64,000 nucleotides of DNA from Defluviitaleaceae bacterium. Its GTDB lineage: Bacteria; Bacillota; Clostridia; Lachnospirales; WQUN01. The notes below the pieces were generated by a model. That model ran no database searches, was not told where the DNA came from, and saw only the letters and a program-made list of their open reading frames with translations. Below are positions 35,656 through 44,851 of this stretch, piece after piece (position 1 is the stretch's first letter; each line of letters opens with the position of its first letter). The DNA is taken from positions 91,948 through 155,947 of the forward strand of contig WRAN01000004.1 in assembly GCA_009780185.1 (NCBI GenBank), in the 5' to 3' direction. The position numbers and the translations under genes were made by a program.

Positions 35656-36342
35656 ATGAGAGTGAAAAACAAAATTATAACCCTAATCCTGCTAGTTGCA
35701 GGGATAGCATTGCTTGGTGGCTGTTCTGTCAATATTGGTGGCAATGCAGTTCGAGGCAGTGGAAGCATGGTTACCCGCTCTATGGATGTAGGAAATGATT
35801 TTTCTGCAATATCAATAAGTGGTAACTTCCAAATAATATATCGTCAATCCCCAGAGAGAGGGATGACAGTTGTAATGCAAGAAAATCTTTTTCAGTATCT
35901 TACGAGAATAGAGACTAGTGATACTTTATTTGTTGGGTCAAGCAGGGGTTTTAACACTACAAGCGAGAATCGCCCACGCTTATATATCTATGCCCCATAT
36001 CTTACAGCTGCGGATTTAAGCGGTGCGGTAAGTGCTAACGGCTGGGATGTTGTCGAAGGACAGCGCTTTGCCCTTAACATCTCAGGGGCCGCTGGCGTAA
36101 ACATTACCCTAGATGTGGAACGCATTGATGTAGACGTGTCTGGTGCCGCCAGCATTACACTAGACGGCACCGCTGATATTCTCAATATTCTTGGGTCTGG
36201 TGCTTTGACTGTATCTGCCGGTGATTTGACAATTGAAAGTGGCAGAGTTGACCTGTCTGGTGCAGGAACAGTTACTTTATCTTCTTTGGCCAATGTAACA
36301 ATTAATACAAGTGGTGCAGCACGTGTGCGAGAGGCCGGGTAG
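35656..36342 (+). CDS. DUF2807 (GIN-domain) lipoprotein
   Basis: A 228-residue lipoprotein (lipobox LGGC) with a DUF2807 beta-helical domain. The repeating pattern of strands ending LSGA, ISGAA, VSGAA and LSGAG, as in AADLSGAVSANGWDV, is the family signature. Function is unknown; it was once called the putative auto-transporter adhesin head. It follows parB by 12 bases. The 28-bp repeat copy starts at its stop codon. Confidence 0.85.
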   Translation: MRVKNKIITLILLVAGIALLGGCSVNIGGNAVRGSGSMVTRSMDVGNDFSAISISGNFQIIYRQSPERGMTVVMQENLFQYLTRIETSDTLFVGSSRGFNTTSENRPRLYIYAPYLTAADLSGAVSANGWDVVEGQRFALNISGAAGVNITLDVERIDVDVSGAASITLDGTADILNILGSGALTVSAGDLTIESGRVDLSGAGTVTLSSLANVTINTSGAARVREAG

Positions 36343-36369
36343 GAACGCTTTCGTCAGTATCATCAAAAC
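36342..36369. repeat. 28-bp dispersed repeat, copy 2
   Basis: Inverse complement of 3878-3905 with one mismatch (GGAACGCTTTCGTCAGTATC at its left). It sits in the 39-base gap between two convergent genes and overlaps the DUF2807 stop codon. Confidence 0.7.
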
Positions 36370-36381
36370 TAAAATTGCACT

Positions 36382-38463
36382 CTATTCCACCGACATATTG
36401 TAAAAGAAGAAATCATCTAGCGTACCCCAAGCCCCGTTAGTGTTTTCGATATTAAGCATAACCCCGATTGTCACTATATCCCCGTCTTGTACGGGGATAT
36501 TTGTTATGGCGGGGTTATTCCAGTTTTGCCAGCCGGGTAGGGCGGTATCTTGGCGTGCGAAGAATTCTTCGTTTATTAGTACATAGATATATATTTCCCA
36601 GCCGGTTCCCGCGTCGCCGCCTGTAATAAAGGTTTCAAAGCCATAGTATCCGGCGGGTAAATCGTTAATGTCTTGCTCAATTGAAAAGTGTATGGGCTGA
36701 TTGGCGCTTCGCCACCAGCGGAAGCCGAAATCACCGGTGCGAACATTGTCCATGCCTCGGTTGGCGTAGCCCTGGGCATCACCGTGGAAGTTTATGCGCC
36801 ACATGTCCATTTCTTGGTCTTCGAAGCTGTGGTTTTGTACTAGGTTGCCCGGGGATAGGGTCAAGGTGTGAGAGAAGTCAAGCATGTAATCATTAGCTAG
36901 GGCCTGGCCTCTTATCTGGATTGTGGCTACACCGCCTTGGGATGTGGCAATGTCCAGCGCTTCGGTTATATCATCCATGTTCCAGATAATGCTTGCCGGC
37001 ACGCGGTCATTGTTGGCAAAAACGGCCGTTACGGTTTCTGGTAGCATATCCACAATGTTGGTTATATCAAGATTGGGGTTTCGAATAGCTTCAGATTGGG
37101 AATGTAGAATCATATCGATATGATTGCCATGACGTGATACTGCTCCGGTTTGCAAATAATTGAAAAGATTAAGCGTCGGCAGCGGATGTCCGTTGTGGTC
37201 AAAAAAAGCCTGATTATCCCATGACGAACCACCCCAATACGTACCAGCGTCATAGGGATCATAAATCGCCGCAAAGCTAGAGGCCCAGCCGCTTCCGTGT
37301 TCTTCCCAAATAGGTTCGTTGGTGGCCCTATCACCTGACCCTACCGTTATCCATGCTGGTTCCCATAAAAATACTCCTATACCCCGCTCTACAGAGGCCA
37401 CCGCTGCAACCACATCGCGGATTGCGTTGGCTTGGCCTTGGACAGAGATGGGGTAGTTATAAGTAGTCATATATCCTGACCATGAGTTTGTATGGCCATC
37501 GGTGTCTTCTCGTGTAAATGCGTATGATGTTTCAAGTACCGCAACATCTACATCGAAGGTATTGGCTATAAGATTCATCAATTCTACTAAATTTTCCAAG
37601 CTGCCATGCCAAAACGGGTAATATGAAATGCCAAATACATCATAAACTACCCCAGCTGACGCAAGGGAAAGCCCAGCCTGGGTGAAATCCCAAAAATTTT
37701 CAGGATTAGTTTTGTGGATGGCAATACGAATATTGCGCGGGAAATATTCCTCAAGGTTTTCGCCTTGGCTTATTCGAAAATCCCGTTCGGCATCAATTAT
37801 GGCCGCGCTTCCAGCCGCAAACAACCTAACTTTAAAAGGCCAGCCTGTTACTCCAGCGATGCCGTTATTAGTCTCGTTGCCAATTTGCACCATTCCGATA
37901 TCAATTCCGGCTTCCAGCATTTCAATAATTGTATTGTAAGTAAATTGATATAGAGCCTCAGCTTTTTCATCTACATTCATATCTTCCCATGCACGGGGCA
38001 CCATTTGCTTTGCTGGGTCTGCCCAGAAGTCTGAATAGTGGAAATTTACCAATAATTGCATACCTGCCGCTGTTGCTCGCCTGCCTATTTCTATGGCGCG
38101 TGGCACATCGTTGTTGCCGCCACCAAAGCCTCGCAGTGTAGTTCCATCATAGTACCATGGGTCATTCCAAATCCTTACACGTACATAATTGGCTCCGCCA
38201 TCAGCAAAAAGCTGGAATAGGTCAGCTTCGTTGCCATCAAAACCATGAAAGGTCACGCCGCTTTCTTCCAGGGAAAGCACGCTGGAAATATCTGCACCCA
38301 GCATAAAATCGTCATTCAGCTCTACCCGTTCAACAAATATTTCGGAGTTAATATCAGCATCTCGGAATAACCGAAAAGCAACAAACACCCCAACAATTAC
38401 CACAAACAGCATAATCCCTATCAATAGTCCATGTTTTCCATGCTTTTTTAGCTTATTGTACAT
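36382..38463 (-). CDS. Membrane-anchored GH53 endo-beta-1,4-galactanase
   Basis: A 693-residue protein. A basic N-terminus and one hydrophobic helix (about 13-32) anchor it outside the cell. The GH53 barrel (about 48-400) has ADISSVLSLEESGV, NYVRVRIWNDPW and FHYSDFWADP. Acid/base Glu197 is in IGNETNN and nucleophile Glu311 is in LETSYAF. A Big_4-like segment (about 445-520) and a C-terminal galactan-binding module resembling CBM61 (NLVQNHSFED onward) follow. It cuts beta-1,4-galactan, as in type I arabinogalactan. The ATG at 38463 has GGAGG upstream; the longer reading from 38553 crosses the promoter and is rejected. Divergent from the transporter operon. Confidence 0.92.
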   Translation of the reverse strand: MYNKLKKHGKHGLLIGIMLFVVIVGVFVAFRLFRDADINSEIFVERVELNDDFMLGADISSVLSLEESGVTFHGFDGNEADLFQLFADGGANYVRVRIWNDPWYYDGTTLRGFGGGNNDVPRAIEIGRRATAAGMQLLVNFHYSDFWADPAKQMVPRAWEDMNVDEKAEALYQFTYNTIIEMLEAGIDIGMVQIGNETNNGIAGVTGWPFKVRLFAAGSAAIIDAERDFRISQGENLEEYFPRNIRIAIHKTNPENFWDFTQAGLSLASAGVVYDVFGISYYPFWHGSLENLVELMNLIANTFDVDVAVLETSYAFTREDTDGHTNSWSGYMTTYNYPISVQGQANAIRDVVAAVASVERGIGVFLWEPAWITVGSGDRATNEPIWEEHGSGWASSFAAIYDPYDAGTYWGGSSWDNQAFFDHNGHPLPTLNLFNYLQTGAVSRHGNHIDMILHSQSEAIRNPNLDITNIVDMLPETVTAVFANNDRVPASIIWNMDDITEALDIATSQGGVATIQIRGQALANDYMLDFSHTLTLSPGNLVQNHSFEDQEMDMWRINFHGDAQGYANRGMDNVRTGDFGFRWWRSANQPIHFSIEQDINDLPAGYYGFETFITGGDAGTGWEIYIYVLINEEFFARQDTALPGWQNWNNPAITNIPVQDGDIVTIGVMLNIENTNGAWGTLDDFFFYNMSVE

Positions 38464-38498
38464 ACAATCCTCCAATAATTTTGTCACTTGCAGACTAT

Positions 38499-38527
38499 AA
38501 TGTAAGGCTATTGCACCAAAAAAGCAA
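38499..38527 (-). promoter_or_regulatory. Candidate promoter of the GH53 gene
   Basis: On the minus strand TTGCTT (38527-38522), a 17-bp spacer and TACATT (38504-38499). It leaves a leader of about 30 bases before the ATG at 38463. Confidence 0.5.
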
Positions 38528-38529
38528 TA
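38509..38529. promoter_or_regulatory. Inverted repeat in the divergent promoter region
   Basis: TATTGC (38509-38514), nine bases, GCAATA (38524-38529). It covers the -35 of the minus-strand promoter and sits just upstream of the plus-strand one, where one regulator could control both directions. Confidence 0.4.
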
Positions 38530-38534
38530 AACTC

Positions 38535-38563
38535 TTGCATGGTTATCGTGCATAGTTTATAAT
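38535..38563 (+). promoter_or_regulatory. Promoter of the sugar-uptake operon
   Basis: TTGCAT (38535-38540), a 17-bp spacer and a perfect TATAAT (38558-38563). The spacer contains TGCAT direct repeats that may be an operator. The start codon is 42 bases downstream of the -10. Confidence 0.7.
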
Positions 38564-38604
38564 GCGCCGCATAAACATTATTTCCTGAATGGAGGAGCAG
38601 TAAG

Positions 38605-39948
38605 ATGAAAAAATGCATGTTAATAGTTGGATTGTTGGTGCTGGCTCTAGCCTTTGCCGCATGTAGCGGCAATGAGTCAGCCCCGGCTCAGACCCCAACC
38701 CCTGCGCCACAGCAAGACCAAGCCACAACAACCCCTGATGCTGATGAGCCAGACCTAGGTGACGACTATATTTATTTCTATGGGCTACATCTACCTGTGG
38801 ATGCTGATGATTTGATAGTTTGGATGCCATACGAAGATTTTGCGATGGCTCTAATCGAAAGCTTTAACGAGCGCTTCCCTAATGTTAATGTTATCTGGGA
38901 AGAAGTAGGGCATAGTGATTCTCGTGATAGAATGATTCTTGACGGCCCTGCTGGTTTAGGTGCTGATACTTTCAACTTCCCTCATGACCAGATTGCTTTT
39001 GCAATCCTGGACGGTCAAATTCAACCTGTGCCCGAGGCTCTTGAAGCCAAATGGCAACGTGAGCTTATTGAAACTGCAATCGGCACAGTAACCCATAATG
39101 GTGCAGTACATGCTGCTCCATTCCAAATTGAAAATATCGCACTGTTCTATAACCGTGATTTGTGGGGCGATGTTGGCCCAACAACATGGGAAGAAATACT
39201 TGAGTTTGCCGAAACATACAATGACCCAGCCAACCATGACTGGGCAATGGCATGGGACGTAAACACAGGCTTTTTTAATGTGTTCTGGCTAACCGCCGGT
39301 GGAATGCAATTGTTTGGCCCTAACAATGATGACTACACCCAAATTGGTTTTGACACACCTGAAGCCGCACGCGGTCTTGCATGGTTCCAGCAAATGCGCG
39401 CATTGTTTGATATGCCATCTGCTGATGTAGAATTTGCTACAGCGGAAGAGCGTTTCCGTACAGGTCAGATTCCATTAACAATCACTGGCCCATGGGCTAT
39501 CCATGATTCTCTTGAAAACGGTGTAAATCTTGGAATTACAAGTATCCCAACAATTGAGGGTATTCAACCTTATGCATTCTCAGGTGTTATGGTATCTGCC
39601 GTTTCTACCTGGAGCACAAATCCTTGGGCATACGCTTTTGTTGACCATCTGGTAAGCGAAGCCGGTGCCGCTGTATTGTACGAACATCGTAATATGATGA
39701 CCACAAGACGCGATATTTCCGCAATCCCAGGCCTAAGCGATGACCCATATCTAAGTGGTATCGCAAGACAATCTCCATTTACCGTACCAATGCCTTCAAT
39801 CGCAGAAGTACAGTTTATGTGGGCTCCTCTTGATGAATTGTTCAGATTCTCATGGGATGGTGACCTTTCTATCGAGGAAGTGCAAGAACACGCAATGAAT
39901 ACCTATCGCAACTCGCTGATTATAGCGGGAAGAGATATTGATTTTTAA
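38605..39948 (+). CDS. Family 1 sugar-binding lipoprotein of an ABC importer
   Basis: A 447-residue MalE/GanS-type binding protein with lipobox FAAC and a Pro/Thr/Gln linker to about residue 50. The SBP_bac_1 fold contains LIVWMPYEDFAMALIESFNE, APFQIENIALFYNRDLW, TTWEEILEFAETY and PLTITGPWAI. It captures oligosaccharides for the two permeases downstream. Its context favours galacto-oligosaccharides or maltodextrins; sequence alone does not decide. A terminator and two tandem hairpins separate it from the permeases, a common way to make more binding protein than transporter. Confidence 0.93.
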   Translation: MKKCMLIVGLLVLALAFAACSGNESAPAQTPTPAPQQDQATTTPDADEPDLGDDYIYFYGLHLPVDADDLIVWMPYEDFAMALIESFNERFPNVNVIWEEVGHSDSRDRMILDGPAGLGADTFNFPHDQIAFAILDGQIQPVPEALEAKWQRELIETAIGTVTHNGAVHAAPFQIENIALFYNRDLWGDVGPTTWEEILEFAETYNDPANHDWAMAWDVNTGFFNVFWLTAGGMQLFGPNNDDYTQIGFDTPEAARGLAWFQQMRALFDMPSADVEFATAEERFRTGQIPLTITGPWAIHDSLENGVNLGITSIPTIEGIQPYAFSGVMVSAVSTWSTNPWAYAFVDHLVSEAGAAVLYEHRNMMTTRRDISAIPGLSDDPYLSGIARQSPFTVPMPSIAEVQFMWAPLDELFRFSWDGDLSIEEVQEHAMNTYRNSLIIAGRDIDF

Positions 39949-39969
39949 TTAATTTAAATTGATTCGGGC

Positions 39970-40002
39970 GGGGCTGTCTTCCTCGTAAGACAGCCCCATT
40001 TT
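39970..40002 (+). terminator. Partial terminator after the binding-protein gene
   Basis: GGGGCTGTCTT (39970-39980) pairs perfectly with AAGACAGCCCC (39987-39997), followed by ATTTTT. It would stop much of the transcript after the first gene of the operon. Confidence 0.85.
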
Positions 40003-40023
40003 TATATCGTTTTTCTATTAAAG

Positions 40024-40058
40024 TTCTTCTGAAATCAAAAGGCGTGATTTCAGAAGAA
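40024..40058. repeat. Tandem hairpin 1 between binding protein and permeases
   Basis: TTCTTCTGAAATCA (40024-40037) is perfectly complementary to TGATTTCAGAAGAA (40045-40058) around AAAGGCG. It shares the GAAATCA-N7-TGATTTC frame with the hairpin at 40083-40113. Confidence 0.7.
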
Positions 40059-40082
40059 GCAAAAGACTCATAATGAAACCTA

Positions 40083-40113
40083 CTTTCGAAATCATAAAAC
40101 GTGATTTCGAAAG
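40083..40113. repeat. Tandem hairpin 2 between binding protein and permeases
   Basis: CTTTCGAAATCA (40083-40094) pairs with TGATTTCGAAAG (40102-40113) around TAAAACG. It is the second of two related palindromes 24 bases apart, ending 28 bases before the permease start. Confidence 0.7.
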
Positions 40114-40141
40114 AGGTCTATTCTCATAATTGAGGTGGATT

Positions 40142-41482
40142 ATGCCTAAATTAGCGGCAATTATGTCTGCTGTCATCTGGGGCAGTGGACAGTTGTATAA
40201 TAAACAGCCTATCAAGGCTGCATTCTTTTTTCTGATACAGGTTCTTTTTATTTTTGTCGAATTCTCCACAGGTACATGGGCTATACTTACAGGCCAGACA
40301 TATGCTCATTTTCGCAATGCTGGGTTCTTTTCCAGCGGGATATGGGGCATTATAACTCTTGGGGAGATTGCAAGGGTAAACCCAAGAGTAGAAATCTTCG
40401 ATCACTCAACTATGTTGATGTTGGGTGGCTTAATTGCAATTTTGGTTTTATTAGGGTTTGCAATCTTTTATATCTGGAATATCCGTGACGCTTATCATAC
40501 CCGTAAGAAATTGATGGCGGGAGATGAGGAGTCTAGCCTAACATATCTCAAAAATGTAGTAAGCAATTCCTTTGAGTATATCGCTATAACTCCTGGCTTG
40601 ATTCTGCTGTCATTTTTCTCTTTTATTCCCATCATGTATGCTTTTTTGACAGCATTTACTAACCACAATGTAATGAGTCTGCCACCTGTTAACCCTCCGG
40701 TGAGCTTGGTGGACTGGGTAGGGTTTGCTACATTTAGGCAGGTATTTAATATACCTGTATGGAATCGTACCTTAGTTGGCGTATTTGCTTGGACAGTTGT
40801 ATGGGCATTTGCTGCTACGTTTACATCTTTCCTTGTTGGGTTTATTCAGGCGCTACTTATAAATAGCAAGCTGGTAAAATTCCCAAAACTGTGGCGTGGT
40901 TTATTTATATTGCCTTGGGCTATTCCTGGGTTTATTTCTATGCTTCTTTTTAGAAATTTCTTTGTTGCTCATGGTGTTGTAAATCAGTTGTTGCTGCAAT
41001 TTGGAATTATTGATCACTGGATATCCTTTTATGGCAGTGTTGGTTGGTCTAGAGCTATTGTAATTATTGTTAATATGTGGCTGGGCTTCCCTTACTTTAT
41101 GGCACTGGTTTCTGGTATCATGACATCTCTCAATATGGAGATATATGAGGCGGCTTCAATTGATGGGGCTACATCCTTCCAACAGCTTAGATATCTGACA
41201 ATACCCACGATCCTTTCCGCTGTTGCGCCACTTCTTATAATGTCTGTTGCCCACAACTTCAATAACTTTGCGATTATCTACTTTGTTACCGAAGGCGGGC
41301 CGGCTAATATCAACTACATGAGAGCCGGTTCTACAGATATCTTAATAACCTGGGTATACCGCCTGACAGTTGACTATCGTATGTATAATTTCGCCTCTGT
41401 AATGAGTGTGTTTATATTTATCGTTGTTGCCTCTGTATCCGGCTGGAACCTGCTGCGGACAAGAGCCTTCAAGGAGGATTGA
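40142..41482 (+). CDS. Sugar ABC transporter permease, MalF type
   Basis: A 446-residue integral membrane subunit. Two helices at the N-terminus (AAFFFLIQVLFIFVEF and LGGLIAILVLLGFAIFY) precede the binding-protein-dependent permease domain. The cytoplasmic EAA loop EAASIDGATSFQQLRYLTIP contacts the ATPase. It resembles MalF/GanP of oligosaccharide importers. The ATG at 40142 with GAGGTGG upstream is preferred over an upstream TTG. No ATPase gene is nearby, so a shared MsmX-like ATPase encoded elsewhere is the probable partner. Confidence 0.94.
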   Translation: MPKLAAIMSAVIWGSGQLYNKQPIKAAFFFLIQVLFIFVEFSTGTWAILTGQTYAHFRNAGFFSSGIWGIITLGEIARVNPRVEIFDHSTMLMLGGLIAILVLLGFAIFYIWNIRDAYHTRKKLMAGDEESSLTYLKNVVSNSFEYIAITPGLILLSFFSFIPIMYAFLTAFTNHNVMSLPPVNPPVSLVDWVGFATFRQVFNIPVWNRTLVGVFAWTVVWAFAATFTSFLVGFIQALLINSKLVKFPKLWRGLFILPWAIPGFISMLLFRNFFVAHGVVNQLLLQFGIIDHWISFYGSVGWSRAIVIIVNMWLGFPYFMALVSGIMTSLNMEIYEAASIDGATSFQQLRYLTIPTILSAVAPLLIMSVAHNFNNFAIIYFVTEGGPANINYMRAGSTDILITWVYRLTVDYRMYNFASVMSVFIFIVVASVSGWNLLRTRAFKED

Positions 41483-41484
41483 TT

Positions 41485-42357
41485 ATGAAAAAGAAAAAAT
41501 CTTTCAGCCTTAAACGGCTGCTTGCCAGCTTGCTGATTTATCTAGAGCTGTTGGTTATGCTGGCGATTGTGGTTTATCCTATATTATGGCTTGTGGGTGC
41601 TGCGTTTAGTCCACTTCGTGGTGCTCCTGGTTCCGCCTTACAGGATGGACTAAATGCGATTCCTAGAGATTTTACACTCGCCAACTTCCGGCGTTTGTTT
41701 GATGATCATAATTTTTCAACTTGGTATCGCAACACACTTACCATTGCTGTACTGACTATGATTGGCACTGTTCTTGTGCATACTTTTATGGGCTTTATTT
41801 TCGCGCGTTTACAGTTTAAAGGGCGGAAGATAGGGTTGCTTTCTATAATGATTTTGCAAATGTTTCCTTCATTTTTGGCACTTACAGCGATATGGGTTAT
41901 TTTCTTGACCTTTGGCCTTTTGGATAATATCTATGCTTTGGTGCTGTTATATGTAACCGGTGGGATTCCTTTCTCTGTATGGCTGGTTAGAGGGTATATG
42001 CTTAATATCCCTAAATCACTGGATGAAGCCGCTTATCTGGATGGGGCAACCAAGCTTCAGGTATTTACCAAAGTTATATTTCCTTTATCAAAACCTATAA
42101 TCGCTTTTATTGCATTTTCTTCATTTATATCTCCATGGATGGATTGGATTTTCCCCAACATGGTGCTGCGTAGCAGTGCTAATCATACATTGGCAATGGG
42201 GCTTTTTGAGTTGGCTGATGTAGCAAGTCATAGTTATGACATTACCGCATTTACCGCCGCTGCTCTTATTGTTGGTGTGCCAATAGCAGTAATATACTTT
42301 GTATTCCAGCGCTATCTGCTAACAGGTCTAACTGCAGGCGCTAATAAAGGAGAATAG
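41485..42357 (+). CDS. Sugar ABC transporter permease, MalG type
   Basis: A 290-residue permease with six predicted helices and EAA loop EAAYLDGATKLQVFTKVIFP. It pairs with the upstream MalF-type subunit as a heterodimeric channel. AGGAGG at 41472-41477 serves the ATG at 41485; an in-frame TTG at 41479 overlaps the previous stop and is less likely. Confidence 0.94.
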   Translation: MKKKKSFSLKRLLASLLIYLELLVMLAIVVYPILWLVGAAFSPLRGAPGSALQDGLNAIPRDFTLANFRRLFDDHNFSTWYRNTLTIAVLTMIGTVLVHTFMGFIFARLQFKGRKIGLLSIMILQMFPSFLALTAIWVIFLTFGLLDNIYALVLLYVTGGIPFSVWLVRGYMLNIPKSLDEAAYLDGATKLQVFTKVIFPLSKPIIAFIAFSSFISPWMDWIFPNMVLRSSANHTLAMGLFELADVASHSYDITAFTAAALIVGVPIAVIYFVFQRYLLTGLTAGANKGE

Positions 42358-42360
42358 CTG

Positions 42361-43134
42361 GTGTTTATATGGGCACCTTTGGCAAGGCAGGCGAAGTTTG
42401 CAAAGCTTAGCCGGGTAATCCTGGTGTTTGTAGCTATGCAAAGCTTGCTTTCCTTGCCTGTTTTATTCGAATTTTTTCGTACTCCCCCAAGTGATTTTTA
42501 TCCTAGAATCCATGGAGGCCCAGTTTTTGAGCTGTTTGACAGCTCTTGGGCCTCATGGATTGATTTAAGTGAAGATGAAATTGGGTTTGCAGAAGAAATC
42601 CGCGAGCCAGAAGGCGCGGAGTGGCCCGTGGTCTTAATTGGTGACTCACACTATCATAGAGTGGTTATTACCCATGGTGATGATGGCTTAGCCTTTGAAG
42701 AGTCGGGTTTATTTGTGTTTGTGGTTACACCAGAATATTTATTTTATCTTGATGGCTCTACTGTGTTATCTGTACCTGTAGCCCGGATTCCAGCCTGGGC
42801 AATTGAAGAAATGAATCATCGTGAACTTTTTAATCATCTGGCACTTGCCAACCGATATTTTTCTAGAATGGTTATGCCGGTGTATTTGCTGATATTTGCG
42901 GTATTCTTCATATCTCAGTTGCTTATATGTGCTGCCGCTGTGTGGCTTTTTGGCCAGTGGCGTAAATTGTATGGGAAAATGACGGTTCGGGAGCGCTTTT
43001 CTGTTATTAGCTTTGCGTCAGTTCCAGCGGGACTTGTGGGGATGTTTGTGGGCTTTGCCTTTCCCATAATTCATATTTTTATCTTTCAGTTATTGATGAT
43101 TTATATTTCCTATAAGGCTATGAAAGAATTTTAA
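42361..43134 (+). CDS. DUF1189 membrane protein (MalA-like)
   Basis: A 257-residue protein with an N-terminal helix (about 18-37), an extracytoplasmic domain, and three helices after residue 170 (MPVYLLIFAVFFISQLLI and others). Size, layout and its place after malF/malG-type genes match DUF1189, which includes the streptococcal maltodextrin-utilisation protein MalA. Molecular role unknown. GTG start, three bases after the permease stop. A terminator follows at 43150-43180. Confidence 0.75.
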   Translation: MFIWAPLARQAKFAKLSRVILVFVAMQSLLSLPVLFEFFRTPPSDFYPRIHGGPVFELFDSSWASWIDLSEDEIGFAEEIREPEGAEWPVVLIGDSHYHRVVITHGDDGLAFEESGLFVFVVTPEYLFYLDGSTVLSVPVARIPAWAIEEMNHRELFNHLALANRYFSRMVMPVYLLIFAVFFISQLLICAAAVWLFGQWRKLYGKMTVRERFSVISFASVPAGLVGMFVGFAFPIIHIFIFQLLMIYISYKAMKEF

Positions 43135-43149
43135 TATGCAGTATCGTTT

Positions 43150-43180
43150 AATTGCGCTTAGTTTATGCGCAATTTTTTTT
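43150..43180 (+). terminator. Terminator between DUF1189 and GH13 genes
   Basis: AATTGCGC (43150-43157) pairs with GCGCAATT (43167-43174), running into an eight-base T run. It may end or attenuate the transport transcript before the glycosidase genes. Confidence 0.75.
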
Positions 43181-43216
43181 GTATAGCGAACGACTTTCGA
43201 ATAGGAGGGGTTACAA

Positions 43217-44848
43217 TTGGATTTTACTATGTTTCATCATGAGGCAAAAGGCAGATATGCCTATGCCATTGACCTACACAATCTGCACATAAGGCTTCGT
43301 ACAGGACAGGATGCAAAAGGTAATATTAAGCTTATAGCTTTTGACCCGTTTGTATGGGCTAAGGATGAAACAGGGGAATACAAGATTTCCGACCCTGTTA
43401 CCTATGAAATGAATATAGAACACTCTACTAAGGACTTTGATTGGTGGTTTGCGGAAATAAAGGTGCCGACAAAGCGGGCTAAGTACGCCTTTATAGTTGA
43501 GTGTGAAGATGGCACATACCTTTACGGCCCAGCAGGCGAGACTGCTATCTCACTGGATGATAGCGGTGAATTTGACATAAGCCCGCTACATCATCTAGGC
43601 TATGGCTATCCATATATTCTTGAGGAGGATTTATTCCATGCGCCATCATGGGTTACGGATACGGTATGGTATCAGATTTTCCCAGAGCGATATGCAATCG
43701 GCGGCAAACATCTCAATAAAGGCGAGCTGCATCCTTGGGGCAGCAAGGTTGAGGGTATAAACCAGTTCTTTGGCGGAGATATTTTGGGAATTGCATCAAA
43801 GCTTACGGAAATAAGGGGTTTAGGCTTTACAGGCATATATCTCACCCCTATTTTCAAATCCCCATCCACCCATAAATACAATACAGAGGATTATTATGAA
43901 ATTGATCCGGCTTTCGGTACCAAAGAAGATTTCAAAGAACTGGTGGATAAGGCTCATTCATTGGGTATAAAAATAATGATTGACCTGGTGTATAATCATA
44001 TCGGAAGCACACATCCCATTTGGCAGGATGTTGTGCAAAATGGTGCCGCGTCTAAGTACTACAATTGGTTCTGCCATCGAGATGACGGTAGCTATGAAAC
44101 CTTCGCCACAGTAAAGGCCATGCCTAAGTGGAATACCGCCAACCCAGACGCACGGGCATATCTGATGGATGTTACACTCTACTGGGCAAAAACATATGGC
44201 ATTGATGGCTTTAGGCTGGATGTAGCCAATGAGGTTTCCCATGATTTCTGGCGGGAATTCCGTAAAGCGGTAAGAGGTGTGAACCCAGAGATATATATCC
44301 TGGGCGAAGTTTGGGATGACGGTATGCCCTGGCTAATGGGCGATCAATTTGATGGAGTAATGAATTATCCCTTAGCCGAGGCAATATGGAGCTTTGTATC
44401 CGGCAAAACAGATGGAGCTAAGCTTCGCCATGATATTTCCAAATGTCTGGTTATGTACCCGCGAGACAGGCAGAAAGTCATATTCAATCTATTAGGAACT
44501 CATGACACCAGCCGGATTATGACTGTGTGCAATAACAAAGTTGAAAGAGTAAAGCAGGCGTTTACTCTCCTTATGACCATGCCGGGAAGCCCCATGGTAT
44601 TTTACGGAGATGAAATAGGACTAATCGGCGACGGTGCCGATGAAGCCAGGCAGTGCATGATCTGGGATGAAAATAAATCTGATTTGCAAGCCTTTGTAAA
44701 AGACTTAATCACATTAAGGGCAGAAGATAAAGATATGAAATCCCATGATATTATATGGCATAAGGCCGATAATGAAGGAGTAATCTACCAAAAAGGCTCC
44801 TTAATGGTGGCGCTTAACCCTAATGGGGCAGAAATATGGAGGAGGTAA
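43217..44848 (+). CDS. GH13 alpha-glycosidase (neopullulanase/cyclomaltodextrinase type)
   Basis: A 543-residue cytoplasmic enzyme. An N-terminal CBM34-like domain (to about 130) precedes the GH13 barrel with MIDLVYNHIG (region I), GFRLDVANEV (region II, nucleophile Asp335), ILGEVWDDG (acid/base Glu364) and LLGTHDTS (Asp430). It is expected to cleave maltodextrins or cyclodextrins. The TTG at 43217 is chosen because AGGAGGGG lies six bases upstream; the next ATG (43229) is too far from it. The C-terminal beta domain is short compared with most relatives. Confidence 0.9.
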   Translation: MDFTMFHHEAKGRYAYAIDLHNLHIRLRTGQDAKGNIKLIAFDPFVWAKDETGEYKISDPVTYEMNIEHSTKDFDWWFAEIKVPTKRAKYAFIVECEDGTYLYGPAGETAISLDDSGEFDISPLHHLGYGYPYILEEDLFHAPSWVTDTVWYQIFPERYAIGGKHLNKGELHPWGSKVEGINQFFGGDILGIASKLTEIRGLGFTGIYLTPIFKSPSTHKYNTEDYYEIDPAFGTKEDFKELVDKAHSLGIKIMIDLVYNHIGSTHPIWQDVVQNGAASKYYNWFCHRDDGSYETFATVKAMPKWNTANPDARAYLMDVTLYWAKTYGIDGFRLDVANEVSHDFWREFRKAVRGVNPEIYILGEVWDDGMPWLMGDQFDGVMNYPLAEAIWSFVSGKTDGAKLRHDISKCLVMYPRDRQKVIFNLLGTHDTSRIMTVCNNKVERVKQAFTLLMTMPGSPMVFYGDEIGLIGDGADEARQCMIWDENKSDLQAFVKDLITLRAEDKDMKSHDIIWHKADNEGVIYQKGSLMVALNPNGAEIWRR

Positions 44849-44851
44849 TCT

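Noticed and set aside
38501..38515. TGTAAGGCTATTGCA as a catabolite-repression (cre) site
   Set aside because: It is one base too long and lacks the central CG of the consensus, so the match is too weak to call.
40018..40269. 83-codon minus-strand frame between binding protein and permease
   Set aside because: It runs across two hairpins into the permease start and shows no family features.
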